NCBI RefSeq assembly: GCF_011927665.1
Contig: NZ_JAATJA010000002.1
Location: 558,001-622,000, forward strand
Direction: 5' to 3'
DNA length: 64,000 nucleotides
From: Desulfobaculum xiamenense
Lineage (GTDB): Bacteria > Desulfobacterota > Desulfovibrionia > Desulfovibrionales > Desulfovibrionaceae
Shown piece by piece: positions 19,399-28,135 of this stretch. The notes beneath the pieces were generated by a model, which saw only the letters and a program-made list of their open reading frames with translations, was not told the origin of the DNA and searched no databases. Each line of letters opens with the position of its first letter. Position 1 is the stretch's first letter. The position numbers and the translations under genes were made by a program.

Positions 19399-19424
19399 CA
19401 GCAAGCCTCTGTCGGGACTATAAA
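19395..19424 (+). promoter_or_regulatory. sigma-70-type promoter for fba-gap
   Basis: TTGACA at 19395-19400 and TATAAA at 19419-19424, 18 bases apart; the -35 box overlaps the surE stop codon. This gives a leader of about 160 bases before the aldolase ATG at 19590, room for unseen regulation. It is the best sigma-70 match noticed in the window, fitting a highly expressed glycolytic pair. Confidence 0.7.
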
Positions 19425-19553
19425 ATATCGATTTCATGTTCAGTCCGCCCGGACCGGTGCCCCCGGCCCGGGCGGCCGCAGTGCGTCTGGCGGGACGGGG
19501 CTGCCTAACAGAGCTTCCGCGAGCGGGGGCTTTCGCCGGGGCGTCGTCCATGA

Positions 19554-20513
<960 letters not shown>

Positions 20514-20531
20514 ACGAAGAGGGGAAACACC

Positions 20532-21533
20532 ATGGCTGTCAAGGTTGGCATCAATGGCTTCGGCCGCATCGGTCGTTTTCTGACCCGTCTTCTCGCGCAG
20601 GAGAAGGACGTCGAACTGTCCATGATTAACGCCCGCGCGGACAACGCCTCGCTGGCGCACCTGCTCAAGTACGACTCCGTCCATGGCCGCTACAACGGCG
20701 AGATCGTCGCCAATGACGAGGGCTTCGTCATCGACGGCCATCAGGTCAAGGTGTCGCGCGATCCCCTCGGCGAATGGCACTGGGGCAACGGCCCCGCCGA
20801 CATCGTCGTGGAGACCACCGGCAAGGTGAAGGACCGCGAAGGCCTCGCCAAGCACATCGACTGCGGCGCGAAGAAGGTCATCATCGGCGCACCCGGCAAG
20901 GACGTGGACCTGACCATCGTCCCCGGCGTCAACGATCACCTCTACGACCCGGCCAAGCACCACATTCTGTCCAACGCCTCCTGCACGACCAACTGCATGG
21001 CTCCGGCCACCAAGGTGATTAACGATACCTTCGGCATCCGCCACGGTCTCATGACCACCATCCATTCCTACACCATGAGCCAGCGCATCCTCGACGGTTC
21101 CCACAAGGACCTCCGCCGCGCCCGCGCAGCCGCCATGAGCATCATCCCGACCACCACCGGCGCGGCCAAGGCCGTCACCGCGGTCATTCCCGAGCTCAAG
21201 GGCAAGCTGGACGGCATGGCCATGCGCATCCCCACCCCCAACGTCTCCCTCGTGGACCTCGTTGTGGAGCTGGAACGCGACGTGACCGTGGAAGAGGTTA
21301 ACGCCGTGCTCAAGGCCGCAGCCGAAGGCCCCATGAAGGGCAACATGGGCTACTCCGACGAGCCGCTCGTCTCCATCGACTACGTGTCCAGCCCCTACGG
21401 CGGCGTCGTCGATTCCCTGCTGACCAGCGTGATGGACAAGCGCATGCTCAAGCTCATCATCTGGTACGACAACGAAGGCGGCTACACCAACCAGCTCCTT
21501 CGCCTCATCAAGCGCGTCGCCAAGGGCATGTAG
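20532..21533 (+). CDS. gap: type I glyceraldehyde-3-phosphate dehydrogenase
   Basis: A 333-residue NAD(P)-dependent enzyme. The Rossmann motif INGFGRIGRFLTR is at residues 8-20, the catalytic Cys in the invariant SNASCTTNC, the Thr/Ser-His loop follows, and WYDNEGGYTNQL is at the C-terminal end. Position 34 after the second strand is Asn rather than the Asp usual in NAD-specific forms (SMINARADN), which may point to relaxed cofactor choice; this is tentative. It is cotranscribed with the aldolase gene and followed by a strong terminator. Confidence 0.96.
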   Translation: MAVKVGINGFGRIGRFLTRLLAQEKDVELSMINARADNASLAHLLKYDSVHGRYNGEIVANDEGFVIDGHQVKVSRDPLGEWHWGNGPADIVVETTGKVKDREGLAKHIDCGAKKVIIGAPGKDVDLTIVPGVNDHLYDPAKHHILSNASCTTNCMAPATKVINDTFGIRHGLMTTIHSYTMSQRILDGSHKDLRRARAAAMSIIPTTTGAAKAVTAVIPELKGKLDGMAMRIPTPNVSLVDLVVELERDVTVEEVNAVLKAAAEGPMKGNMGYSDEPLVSIDYVSSPYGGVVDSLLTSVMDKRMLKLIIWYDNEGGYTNQLLRLIKRVAKGM

Positions 21534-21560
21534 CCCGCACGCGCCACAAAACGCTTCCAA

Positions 21561-21595
21561 GAAAGGGGGGATTCCATATGGAATCCCCCCTTTTT
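21561..21595 (+). terminator. terminator after gap
   Basis: A near-perfect palindrome: AAAGGGGGGATTCC (from 21561) pairs with GGAATCCCCCCTTT (to 21592) around ATAT, followed by more T residues. It ends the fba-gap transcript. Confidence 0.92.
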
Positions 21596-21664
21596 CGTTG
21601 TGGGGTGTAGTGCTCAGCCGGTTGGTGCGGAGGGCGTGAGGGGATGGGCCGCTGCGTGGGGCTT

Positions 21665-21880
21665 GGCCTCCGGCGGCCGGGGCTTTGCCCCGGACCCCAG
21701 TCAAGGAAATGATTTCCTTGACAATCCTCACTAGGGCTTCGTTGTGCAAAGCCGCACGGCTCGCCAAGGGCAGATGGCCTGTCGCAAATCGGGGTTCCAA
21801 GGGGCCAGCGGCCCCTTGGCCGGCGGAGCCTACGTCTCGCACCCGTCAGTGAACGATACGGCCCGCCCACTGCGCCCCAC
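21665..21880 (+). repeat. hairpin-rich interspersed repeat, copy A
   Basis: About 215 bases, nearly identical to 22594-22810 and, inverted, to 33434-33633. It contains three palindromes: arms CCGGGGC/GCCCCGG (21677-21693, TTT loop), arms TCAAGGAAAT/ATTTCCTTGA (21701-21721, one-base centre) and arms CCAAGGGGCC/GGCCCCTTGG (21797-21819, AGC loop). It ends 20 bases from the stop of the yigZ-family gene and fills most of the gene-free stretch 21534-21900. No transposase or terminal target duplication is visible. Possible roles: REP/MITE-like element or structured terminator. Confidence 0.85.
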
Positions 21881-21900
21881 CGACACGCTCGGCCACAGCG

Positions 21901-22527
21901 CTACGCCTCGTCGCGCAGCGTGGCGATGCGTGCCGTGGCGTCGGTGAGTTCGGTGACGCGTTCGCGCAGGGCGTCGGCGTTGCGCGCGGGGAGCATGAGG
22001 GTGAAGGTCGCGTCCTGCGCGAAGGCTTCGGATTCGATGGTGGCCTCGTACTCGGGCAGCAGGCGCTTGAGGAGGGTGATGTGGCGGTAGTCGATGCCGA
22101 CGCGCAGCCGCGCGGCCTCGAAGGTCCGGCGTGTTGGGAGGCTGTCGAGCCCCAGCTGGACCATGCCGGAGTAGGCGCGCACGAGGCCGCCGGTGCCGAG
22201 CTTCACGCCGCCGAAGTAGCGGGTGACGACCACGGCGATCTCGCCCACGTCGCAGTGCTGCAACACGTTGAGCATGGGGCGTCCGGCAGTGCCGGAGGGT
22301 TCGCCGTCGTCGGAACAACCGATGCGGGCCGTATCGCCCGCCGGTCCGGCGTTGAAGGCCCAGCAGTAGTGGGTGGCGTCGGGGTGCTCGTGGCGGATGG
22401 TGTCGATGAAGGCGCGGGCGGCTTCGATGCTGTCCGCACGGGCAATGGTGGTGATGAATCGGCTGCGCTTGATCGTTTCCTCGACGCAATGCCGGTCCAC
22501 GGCGGGGATGAGATATTCCTGACCCAT
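21901..22527 (-). CDS. YigZ/IMPACT family protein
   Basis: A 208-residue protein with the UPF0029/IMPACT N-terminal fold (KRSRFITTIAR, HYCWAFNAG, CSDDGEPSGTAGRPML, VVVTRYFGGVKLGTGGLVRAY) and the DUF1949 C-terminal ferredoxin-like domain. Family members are linked to translation or nucleic-acid binding, but the biochemical role is not established. The start at 22527 (MGQEYLIP) is chosen from family alignment by eye; ATG 22539 and an open extension to 22578 are alternatives and none has a clear ribosome site. The gene is bracketed by two direct copies of the ~215 bp repeat. Confidence 0.85.
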   Translation of the reverse strand: MGQEYLIPAVDRHCVEETIKRSRFITTIARADSIEAARAFIDTIRHEHPDATHYCWAFNAGPAGDTARIGCSDDGEPSGTAGRPMLNVLQHCDVGEIAVVVTRYFGGVKLGTGGLVRAYSGMVQLGLDSLPTRRTFEAARLRVGIDYRHITLLKRLLPEYEATIESEAFAQDATFTLMLPARNADALRERVTELTDATARIATLRDEA

Positions 22528-22593
22528 GGCCGCAGGCATACCCGCCCCGCGCGCCGAAGGCAACGCCACGGCGGTCAACCGCTGCGCGGGCAG

Positions 22594-22810
22594 GGCCTTC
22601 GGCGACCGGGGCTTTGCCCCGGACCCCAGTCAAGGAAATGATTTCCTTGACAATCCTCACTAGGGCTTCGTCGCTCAAAGCCGCACGGCTTGCCAAGGGC
22701 ACCCACGGTTATCGCATGTCGGGGTTCCAAGGGGCCAGCGGCCCCTTGGCCGGCGGAGCCTACGTCTTGCACCTGTCAGTGAACGATACGCCCCGCCACT
22801 GCGCCCACGA
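22594..22810 (+). repeat. hairpin-rich interspersed repeat, copy B
   Basis: Same orientation as copy A, with the same three palindromes. It differs mainly in the stretch between the second and third palindromes, where it is one base longer and of different sequence (around 22700-22720). Just past its right end a short internal duplication (GCCACTGCGCCCACG, from 22795 and again from 22834) is seen. It lies between the start of the yigZ-family gene and the start of the molybdopterin oxidoreductase gene. Confidence 0.85.
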
Positions 22811-22886
22811 ACGATACGCCCCAGCCACGCCCCGCCACTGCGCCCACGGCGCGGCGATGGCGCGAGGCTTTACGGAGGGCACCGCG

Positions 22887-24815
22887 ATGGGCTATCCCAT
22901 TGCAATGAAGAACGAAAAACGCATCACGGCATGCACTCTCGACTGTCCGGACACCTGTTCCCTTGCGGTTTCCTGCCGCGAGGACGGGAGTCTGTCGTTC
23001 ACGGGCAATCCGGATCATCCCTTCACGCGGGGCTTCATCTGCCCGAAGACGGCCCGCTTCTGCGAGCGCCTAACGCATCCGGACCGCATCACGCAGCCGC
23101 TGGTGCGCGAGGGGGCGAACTACTGGCCGGTAAGCTGGGACGATGCGTTTCGGCTCATCGCCAAGCGCATCGACCGATTGCGTTCGCGTCCGGAATCCAT
23201 CCTGCATGTCCGGGGCTACGGCTACCGGGGCGTGCTGGCCGACGCCTCGAAGTGGTTCTTCGGCAAGCTCGGGGCGTCCACGACGTGCGGTTCGCCGTGC
23301 GACTCGGCGGGCATGGCCGCTTTCGAGGAGGACTTCGGCGCGCTGGCGCAGAACGATATCCACGATCTGGGGAATGCCGCGCGCATCGTGAACTGGGGCC
23401 GCGACCTGTCGCGAAGCTCGGTGCATCTGGCGGCCATCGTGCGCAATGCCCGCAAGGGCGGGGCGAAGGTGCTCAGCATCTCCCCCGGCGGCGACGGCAA
23501 CGCCGATTTTTCGGACCACATGGTGCGCATCCGTCCGGGGACGGACCGCTTTCTCGCCGCGGCGCTGTGCATGGGCCTCGCGGATGCGGGTGTGGCCGAC
23601 GAGGTGGCGGACCGCTGTGCGAATTTCGAGGAATTCCGGGGGCTTCTGGCGGGGCTGGACCTTGGGGAACTGCTCGGCGCGTGCGATGTCGCGCCTGAGG
23701 ACTACGCGCGGCTCCTGCGTTGGTACGCGGCGGACGGTCCCACGGCCACGCTGGTGGGCTGGGGACTCCAGCGCTACCTGAACGGCGGCGAGAACGTGCG
23801 CTTCATCGACGCGGTGGCGACGCTGTCGGGGAACATGGGCATTTCCGGCGGGGGGAGCTACTACGGGCATTCGTCCGGACGCAATTTCATCAAATGGGCC
23901 GCGCGGGACGTCGCCCCGGCTCCGCGCGCGCTGCCCGTGCACGACATTGGCCGGGCCATTATCGAGGCCGATCCGCCGATCGAGATGATCTGGGTGGACG
24001 GTGTGAACCTCATCAACCAGCTTCCTGCGGGCGACGTGACGGCGGAGGCCTTCGGCAGATGCGGATTCGTGGTCGCGGTGGAGGCGTTCTTTACGGACAC
24101 GGCCCTTCGCGCGGACCTCATCCTGCCCTGCGCCCTCATGGCCGAGCGTGAGGACGTGGTGGGGTCGAGCTTGCATGACTGGGTGAACTGGTCCGCAAAG
24201 GTTCTGGACCCCCCGGGCGAGGCGCGCTGCGACTGGGATATCCTCGCGGAACTGGGGAGCAGGCTGGCCGAGCCCATCATCATGCCCGATAGGGAGGAGG
24301 CGCTGCGTACGGCGCTGGATTCGCCTGCCTTGCATGCCACGCCGGAGGAACTGCGCGCGGCGGGATTCCTGAAGGCCTCGTGGCCGCAGGTGGCCTTTGA
24401 GGGTATGTGTTTCGCGCATCCTGACGGGCTGTGCCGCCTGCCGGACGTCCTGTCTCCAGAGCCGGACGCCCACGCCAAGTACCCCTGCCGTCTGCTGACC
24501 CTTGTCAGCCGCAGGGCCATCCACTCGCAGATTCCGGTTGATGAGGACCCGGAAGCTCTGGAGGCGTTTGTTTCGCCAGCCAATCCGTGCGTTGTGGGGC
24601 TGGATACGTCCGTCCCTGTCTATGCGGCCACCCCGCGCGGACGGGTGGCGGTGCGGGTGCGCTTCGACGAAACCATTCACCCCTCGGCGGTTATCGTCCG
24701 TCGCGGCGGGTGGATGCGCCATGGCCGTAGCCTCAATCCGATCATCGCCCCAATGGAAACGGACCGTGGCGGCGGAACGGCCTACTACAGCCAATGCGTG
24801 CGGCTGGAGAATTGA
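22887..24815 (+). CDS. molybdopterin-dependent oxidoreductase (DMSO reductase superfamily)
   Basis: A 642-residue cytoplasmic enzyme without signal peptide. The N-terminal [4Fe-4S] motif is C16-x3-C20-x3-C24-x27-C52, followed by PVSWDDAFRLIAKRI and the molybdopterin-guanine-dinucleotide binding domains; DRGGGTAYY near the end belongs to the cofactor-binding barrel. The segment TCGSPCDSAG (about residues 132-141) lies near where the metal-ligand residue sits in this superfamily, but which residue binds Mo or W is unclear. GGAGGG precedes ATG 22887. There is no Fe-S, cytochrome or chaperone partner nearby, so the electron partner is probably a free ferredoxin. Substrate unknown. Confidence 0.85.
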   Translation: MGYPIAMKNEKRITACTLDCPDTCSLAVSCREDGSLSFTGNPDHPFTRGFICPKTARFCERLTHPDRITQPLVREGANYWPVSWDDAFRLIAKRIDRLRSRPESILHVRGYGYRGVLADASKWFFGKLGASTTCGSPCDSAGMAAFEEDFGALAQNDIHDLGNAARIVNWGRDLSRSSVHLAAIVRNARKGGAKVLSISPGGDGNADFSDHMVRIRPGTDRFLAAALCMGLADAGVADEVADRCANFEEFRGLLAGLDLGELLGACDVAPEDYARLLRWYAADGPTATLVGWGLQRYLNGGENVRFIDAVATLSGNMGISGGGSYYGHSSGRNFIKWAARDVAPAPRALPVHDIGRAIIEADPPIEMIWVDGVNLINQLPAGDVTAEAFGRCGFVVAVEAFFTDTALRADLILPCALMAEREDVVGSSLHDWVNWSAKVLDPPGEARCDWDILAELGSRLAEPIIMPDREEALRTALDSPALHATPEELRAAGFLKASWPQVAFEGMCFAHPDGLCRLPDVLSPEPDAHAKYPCRLLTLVSRRAIHSQIPVDEDPEALEAFVSPANPCVVGLDTSVPVYAATPRGRVAVRVRFDETIHPSAVIVRRGGWMRHGRSLNPIIAPMETDRGGGTAYYSQCVRLEN

Positions 24816-24837
24816 CGGGAATGTTGGCGATGGCGGG

Positions 24838-26856
24838 TTAGACGCGAAGCGACGGGTCGCCCTCGCCGGTCTGCCGTGCGCCAAGTGGGAGGCGGATGAT
24901 GAAGGTGGCACCCTGCCCCGGCTCCGAGCGGACATGGAACTCGCCGCCGTGGTTCTGGGTGATGATGAAGTAGGAGACGGAAAGCCCGAGCCCCGTGCCA
25001 ACGCCGGGAGGCTTGGTGGTGTAGAACGGCTCGAAGATGCGTTTCTGGAGTGCCGCGTCCATGCCGGGACCGTTGTCCTGCACCTCGATGACGGCGTGTC
25101 CGTTCTCAAGGTAGGTCCGCAGGACAAGGTGGGGCTCGGCTTCGCCGGTGCCGTGCATGGCCATGGCCTGCGTGGCGTTGCGCAGGATGTTCAGCAGCAC
25201 CTGTTCGATCTCCGTGCGGATGCAGACTACCGACGGCATGTCCTGCGCCATCTCTCGTTCGATGATGATCTTTCGGAAATCGTACTTCTTCTTGAGATCG
25301 TAATCGTTGGCGGCGAGTTCGAGCGTATCGTCCACGATGGTCGCGAGGTCGTGCGGGCCCATGCGCGACTCGCTCTTGCGGCTGAAGTCGAGCATGTTGG
25401 AGACGATGCGCGCGGCGCGTTTGCCTGCGTCGCGCATGCCGGAAAGCATGCGCAGTATCTTTCGTTTATCGAGGTACTCGCGGACCTTGTCGAGGGAACA
25501 GCCCACCTCCTGCGCGGCGACGACATTGGCCGGGATGTCCGGCAGAAGCCGTCGTTCGATATTCTGCACGCCCTGAAGGATGACGCCGAGGGGGTTGTTG
25601 ATCTCGTGGGCCATGCCTGCGGCCAGTCCGCCGACGGAGAGCATCTTTTCGGTCTGGATCATCATCTCCTCAATGCGCACCCGCTCCGTCACGTCGTCCA
25701 TCCGTATCACCGCGCCGGACACGCCTTCCGCCATGAGCGGATAGACCGTGACGTCCTCGAAGCGGGTTTCACCATCCTTCTGGTGCGACAGGCGCTGCGT
25801 GACGAAGGGCGTTTTCTCGCGGATGGCGCGGGCCACATTGTCCATCTCGCGTCCGAGGCGTGGAAAGACCTCGGTGAGATGTCGGCCCTGCGCGTCGTGC
25901 GAGTTCAATCCCGTGGACGCTTGCGCGCGGAGATTCCATTGGCTGACCGTTCCATCGGGATTCACGCTCACGAGAATCGAGGGCATGGAGTCGAACACGT
26001 CGGCCAGGAGCCGCTGGAGGCGCAGGGCCTCCTCCTCGGCGCGCCGTCGCTCGGTTATCTCGTTTCGCAGGGCGGCGTTGCGCTCGCGCAGTTCACCGTT
26101 CTTGGCGTCGACCTCTCGATAGGTTGCCGAAAGTTCGGCGGACATCTCGTTGAAGGCCTTGCCCAGTTCCCCCACCTCGTCGCTACTTTTCGTCTTGACC
26201 CGCAGGTCGAGGTTGCCGCTGCGCATTTCGTTGAGCACGTCGCGAAGCGCGCGGATGGGGTCGATGATCATCCGTGACAGGCTCGCATTGAGCACGACGA
26301 GCATGGTGAGCAAAATGGCGAGGAACAGCCCGATGAAGACCTGTCGGGTGCGCAATTCCGCAAGTTCCACGGGGCCGAGGGCGTAGCGGATGGAGATGAA
26401 TCCGAGCTGCGTGCCGATGATTCGTATCTCGCGCGCGAAGACGAGGGTGCTCTGTCCGCCCCATGTCTCGTTACTGATGACGGCCTTTCCCTCCAGCCCA
26501 TGCATTTCGTCCGGCGAGAGTGGTGCAATCTGATCGAGGTTGGCTGTGGTGGTGCTGACGAGGGGTGAGCCTTGCGCGTCATGCACCTCGACCTCCAGTA
26601 CGCCGCGCACGTCGAGCATCCGATGGATGCGCAGTTCCAGCGCCCGAATGCGCCCCTCGAAGAGTTCATTGGATAGCGGCTCCAGATCACGCTGGACGAT
26701 GGTTTCAAGGAGCAGACGGATGTCGTCGATGGCCTTGGTCATGCGCGTGCGCTGCAAATCAGACAGCACAACCACGGCCACCGCGGCGATGAGCAGGAAC
26801 GTGGCGATGATGGCCACGTTGAGCTTGTGCTTGAGCGTCCACTGTCCGTTTGCCAT
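24838..26856 (-). CDS. membrane sensor histidine kinase linked to two binding proteins
   Basis: A 672-residue kinase. Helix 1 is about residues 12-32 and helix 2 about 175-195, enclosing a periplasmic region of about 140 residues without a recognisable domain. Then HAMP (RMIIDPIRALRDVLNEM), coiled coil, one PAS domain (about 300-410), dimerisation helix with the H-box GMAHEINNPLG, an unusual insertion around LLPDIPANVV to DKVREYLDK, and a HATPase domain (NILRNATQA, DNGPGMD, GTGLGLS). Its start is one base from the stop of the upstream binding-protein gene. No response regulator is adjacent. The binding protein probably delivers the signal to the periplasmic region. Confidence 0.85.
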   Translation of the reverse strand: MANGQWTLKHKLNVAIIATFLLIAAVAVVVLSDLQRTRMTKAIDDIRLLLETIVQRDLEPLSNELFEGRIRALELRIHRMLDVRGVLEVEVHDAQGSPLVSTTTANLDQIAPLSPDEMHGLEGKAVISNETWGGQSTLVFAREIRIIGTQLGFISIRYALGPVELAELRTRQVFIGLFLAILLTMLVVLNASLSRMIIDPIRALRDVLNEMRSGNLDLRVKTKSSDEVGELGKAFNEMSAELSATYREVDAKNGELRERNAALRNEITERRRAEEEALRLQRLLADVFDSMPSILVSVNPDGTVSQWNLRAQASTGLNSHDAQGRHLTEVFPRLGREMDNVARAIREKTPFVTQRLSHQKDGETRFEDVTVYPLMAEGVSGAVIRMDDVTERVRIEEMMIQTEKMLSVGGLAAGMAHEINNPLGVILQGVQNIERRLLPDIPANVVAAQEVGCSLDKVREYLDKRKILRMLSGMRDAGKRAARIVSNMLDFSRKSESRMGPHDLATIVDDTLELAANDYDLKKKYDFRKIIIEREMAQDMPSVVCIRTEIEQVLLNILRNATQAMAMHGTGEAEPHLVLRTYLENGHAVIEVQDNGPGMDAALQKRIFEPFYTTKPPGVGTGLGLSVSYFIITQNHGGEFHVRSEPGQGATFIIRLPLGARQTGEGDPSLRV

Positions 26857-26857
26857 G

Positions 26858-28009
26858 TTACTCCGTTCCTGCCTCGTAAGGCTGGACGATCCGGACGAAT
26901 TCTGGCCGATTGCCGTTCTGCCGGATAATCACGGCCTGCTTCGATGGATTCCCCTTGTCGTCGAAGGTGATGCGCCCGGTTACGCCGGGGTAGTCTCGCG
27001 TGGCGGCCAGAGCGTCGCGGATGGCCGAAGGCTCGCAACTGTTGGCCCTGCGCACCGCATCAGCAAAGAGTCCCACGGCGTCATAGCTGACCATGCTCGC
27101 CGGTGTGGCGTCTCCTTCCGTGTCCCCACTTTTTGCAGCATATCGTGCCAGAAAGGCGTGGCTTTCCGGTACGGGGCTGTCCCGGTGCCAGTGGGAGACG
27201 AAGTAACCGCGTCCCTTGAAACCCGCTTTGAAGACGGGGTAGTCGTTCAGCGATGACCACCCGTCGCCGCCCACGAAGACCGTATCCAAGCCGAGATTCT
27301 GCGCCTGCATGAGGATGAGGGCCGTATCACGCGAGTATCCCGGGAGAAATGCGATATCGGGGCGCAACTCCCGCATCGACAGGAGAAACCCACTGAAGTC
27401 AGTTGTGTCGAGAAGATATTCGCCACGCTGCACAACGTGCCCGCCTCCGGACTCGAAGCGTTTGATGAACGCAGCGGCGAGCCCGGGGCTGTAGGTGGTG
27501 CTGATATTGGTCAGTACGGATACGGAGCGCGCCTTCAGATCTTCCAGCGCGAAGGCGGCGATGACGCGTCCCTGGAAGGAATCGACGTATCCGGCGCGAA
27601 ATATGTAGTCGCCGGCCTCGGTTACCGCGTCTGCCGTTGAGGCGGCAGCGATCATCGGCACGCGTGCCCGCTGCAACACCTTTCCCATGGCTTGCGCGTG
27701 GGCGCTCCAGAACGGTCCCACCACGCAGCACACGCCATCGGCCACGGCCTGCGCCGCAGCCGCGCTGGAACCAAGGGATGAGCTTGCGTTGTCGTATTCG
27801 AGCAACACAACATTGCGCCCAAGCAATCCGCCACGTTCGTTGATCTCGTTAACGGCGTAACGGACCATTCGATAGTTGTGAATGTTCGCCTTGGCAGCCA
27901 ACCCGGTCTTGGCGAAAACGGCACCGAGGAGAATCGGCTCTGCGCAGAAGGCCGTGCCGGAATGCGCCAGAAGTAGCGCCATGGTGAGGATAAGGAGCGC
28001 GCGGATCAT
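26858..28009 (-). CDS. LivJ-type periplasmic substrate-binding protein (proximal to kinase)
   Basis: A 383-residue protein of the type I periplasmic binding fold (Peripla_BP_6). The signal peptide is residues 1-23 (ends TAFCA). Mature sequence begins EPILLGAVFAKTGLAAKAN, then RNVVLLEYDNASS, CVVGPFWSAHAQAMGKVLQ and SYDAVGLFADAVRRA, all standard for LivJ relatives. It is clearly paralogous to the next upstream gene (28136-29275). No permease or ATPase gene is nearby. ATG 28009 is preferred over 28018 because AGGGG is about 8 bases from it. Its stop is one base from the kinase start, so its likely role is signal delivery rather than transport. Confidence 0.85.
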   Translation of the reverse strand: MIRALLILTMALLLAHSGTAFCAEPILLGAVFAKTGLAAKANIHNYRMVRYAVNEINERGGLLGRNVVLLEYDNASSSLGSSAAAAQAVADGVCCVVGPFWSAHAQAMGKVLQRARVPMIAAASTADAVTEAGDYIFRAGYVDSFQGRVIAAFALEDLKARSVSVLTNISTTYSPGLAAAFIKRFESGGGHVVQRGEYLLDTTDFSGFLLSMRELRPDIAFLPGYSRDTALILMQAQNLGLDTVFVGGDGWSSLNDYPVFKAGFKGRGYFVSHWHRDSPVPESHAFLARYAAKSGDTEGDATPASMVSYDAVGLFADAVRRANSCEPSAIRDALAATRDYPGVTGRITFDDKGNPSKQAVIIRQNGNRPEFVRIVQPYEAGTE

Positions 28010-28135
28010 GTCGTTCATCCCCTTGCCCAATGATTCCCGGTTCACGGACCGCCCTGACGGGCTACGTTGGTGCGTTCCGTTCATCCATCATTCACGATGG
28101 CAACTCGGATGCCGAAAGCACGACGCATTCGAAGG

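Noticed and set aside
21680-21842. Similar peptides (ending near KEIISLTGVRGKAP) read from all three repeat copies, suggesting a small gene family
   Set aside because: Copy B carries an indel that breaks the frame in the middle while the palindromic arms stay intact, so the similarity follows from the DNA repeat and not from coding constraint.
21665-22810. Composite transposon carrying yigZ between direct repeats
   Set aside because: No transposase, no terminal inverted repeats on the unit and no visible target duplication. The flanking copies are noted as repeats only.
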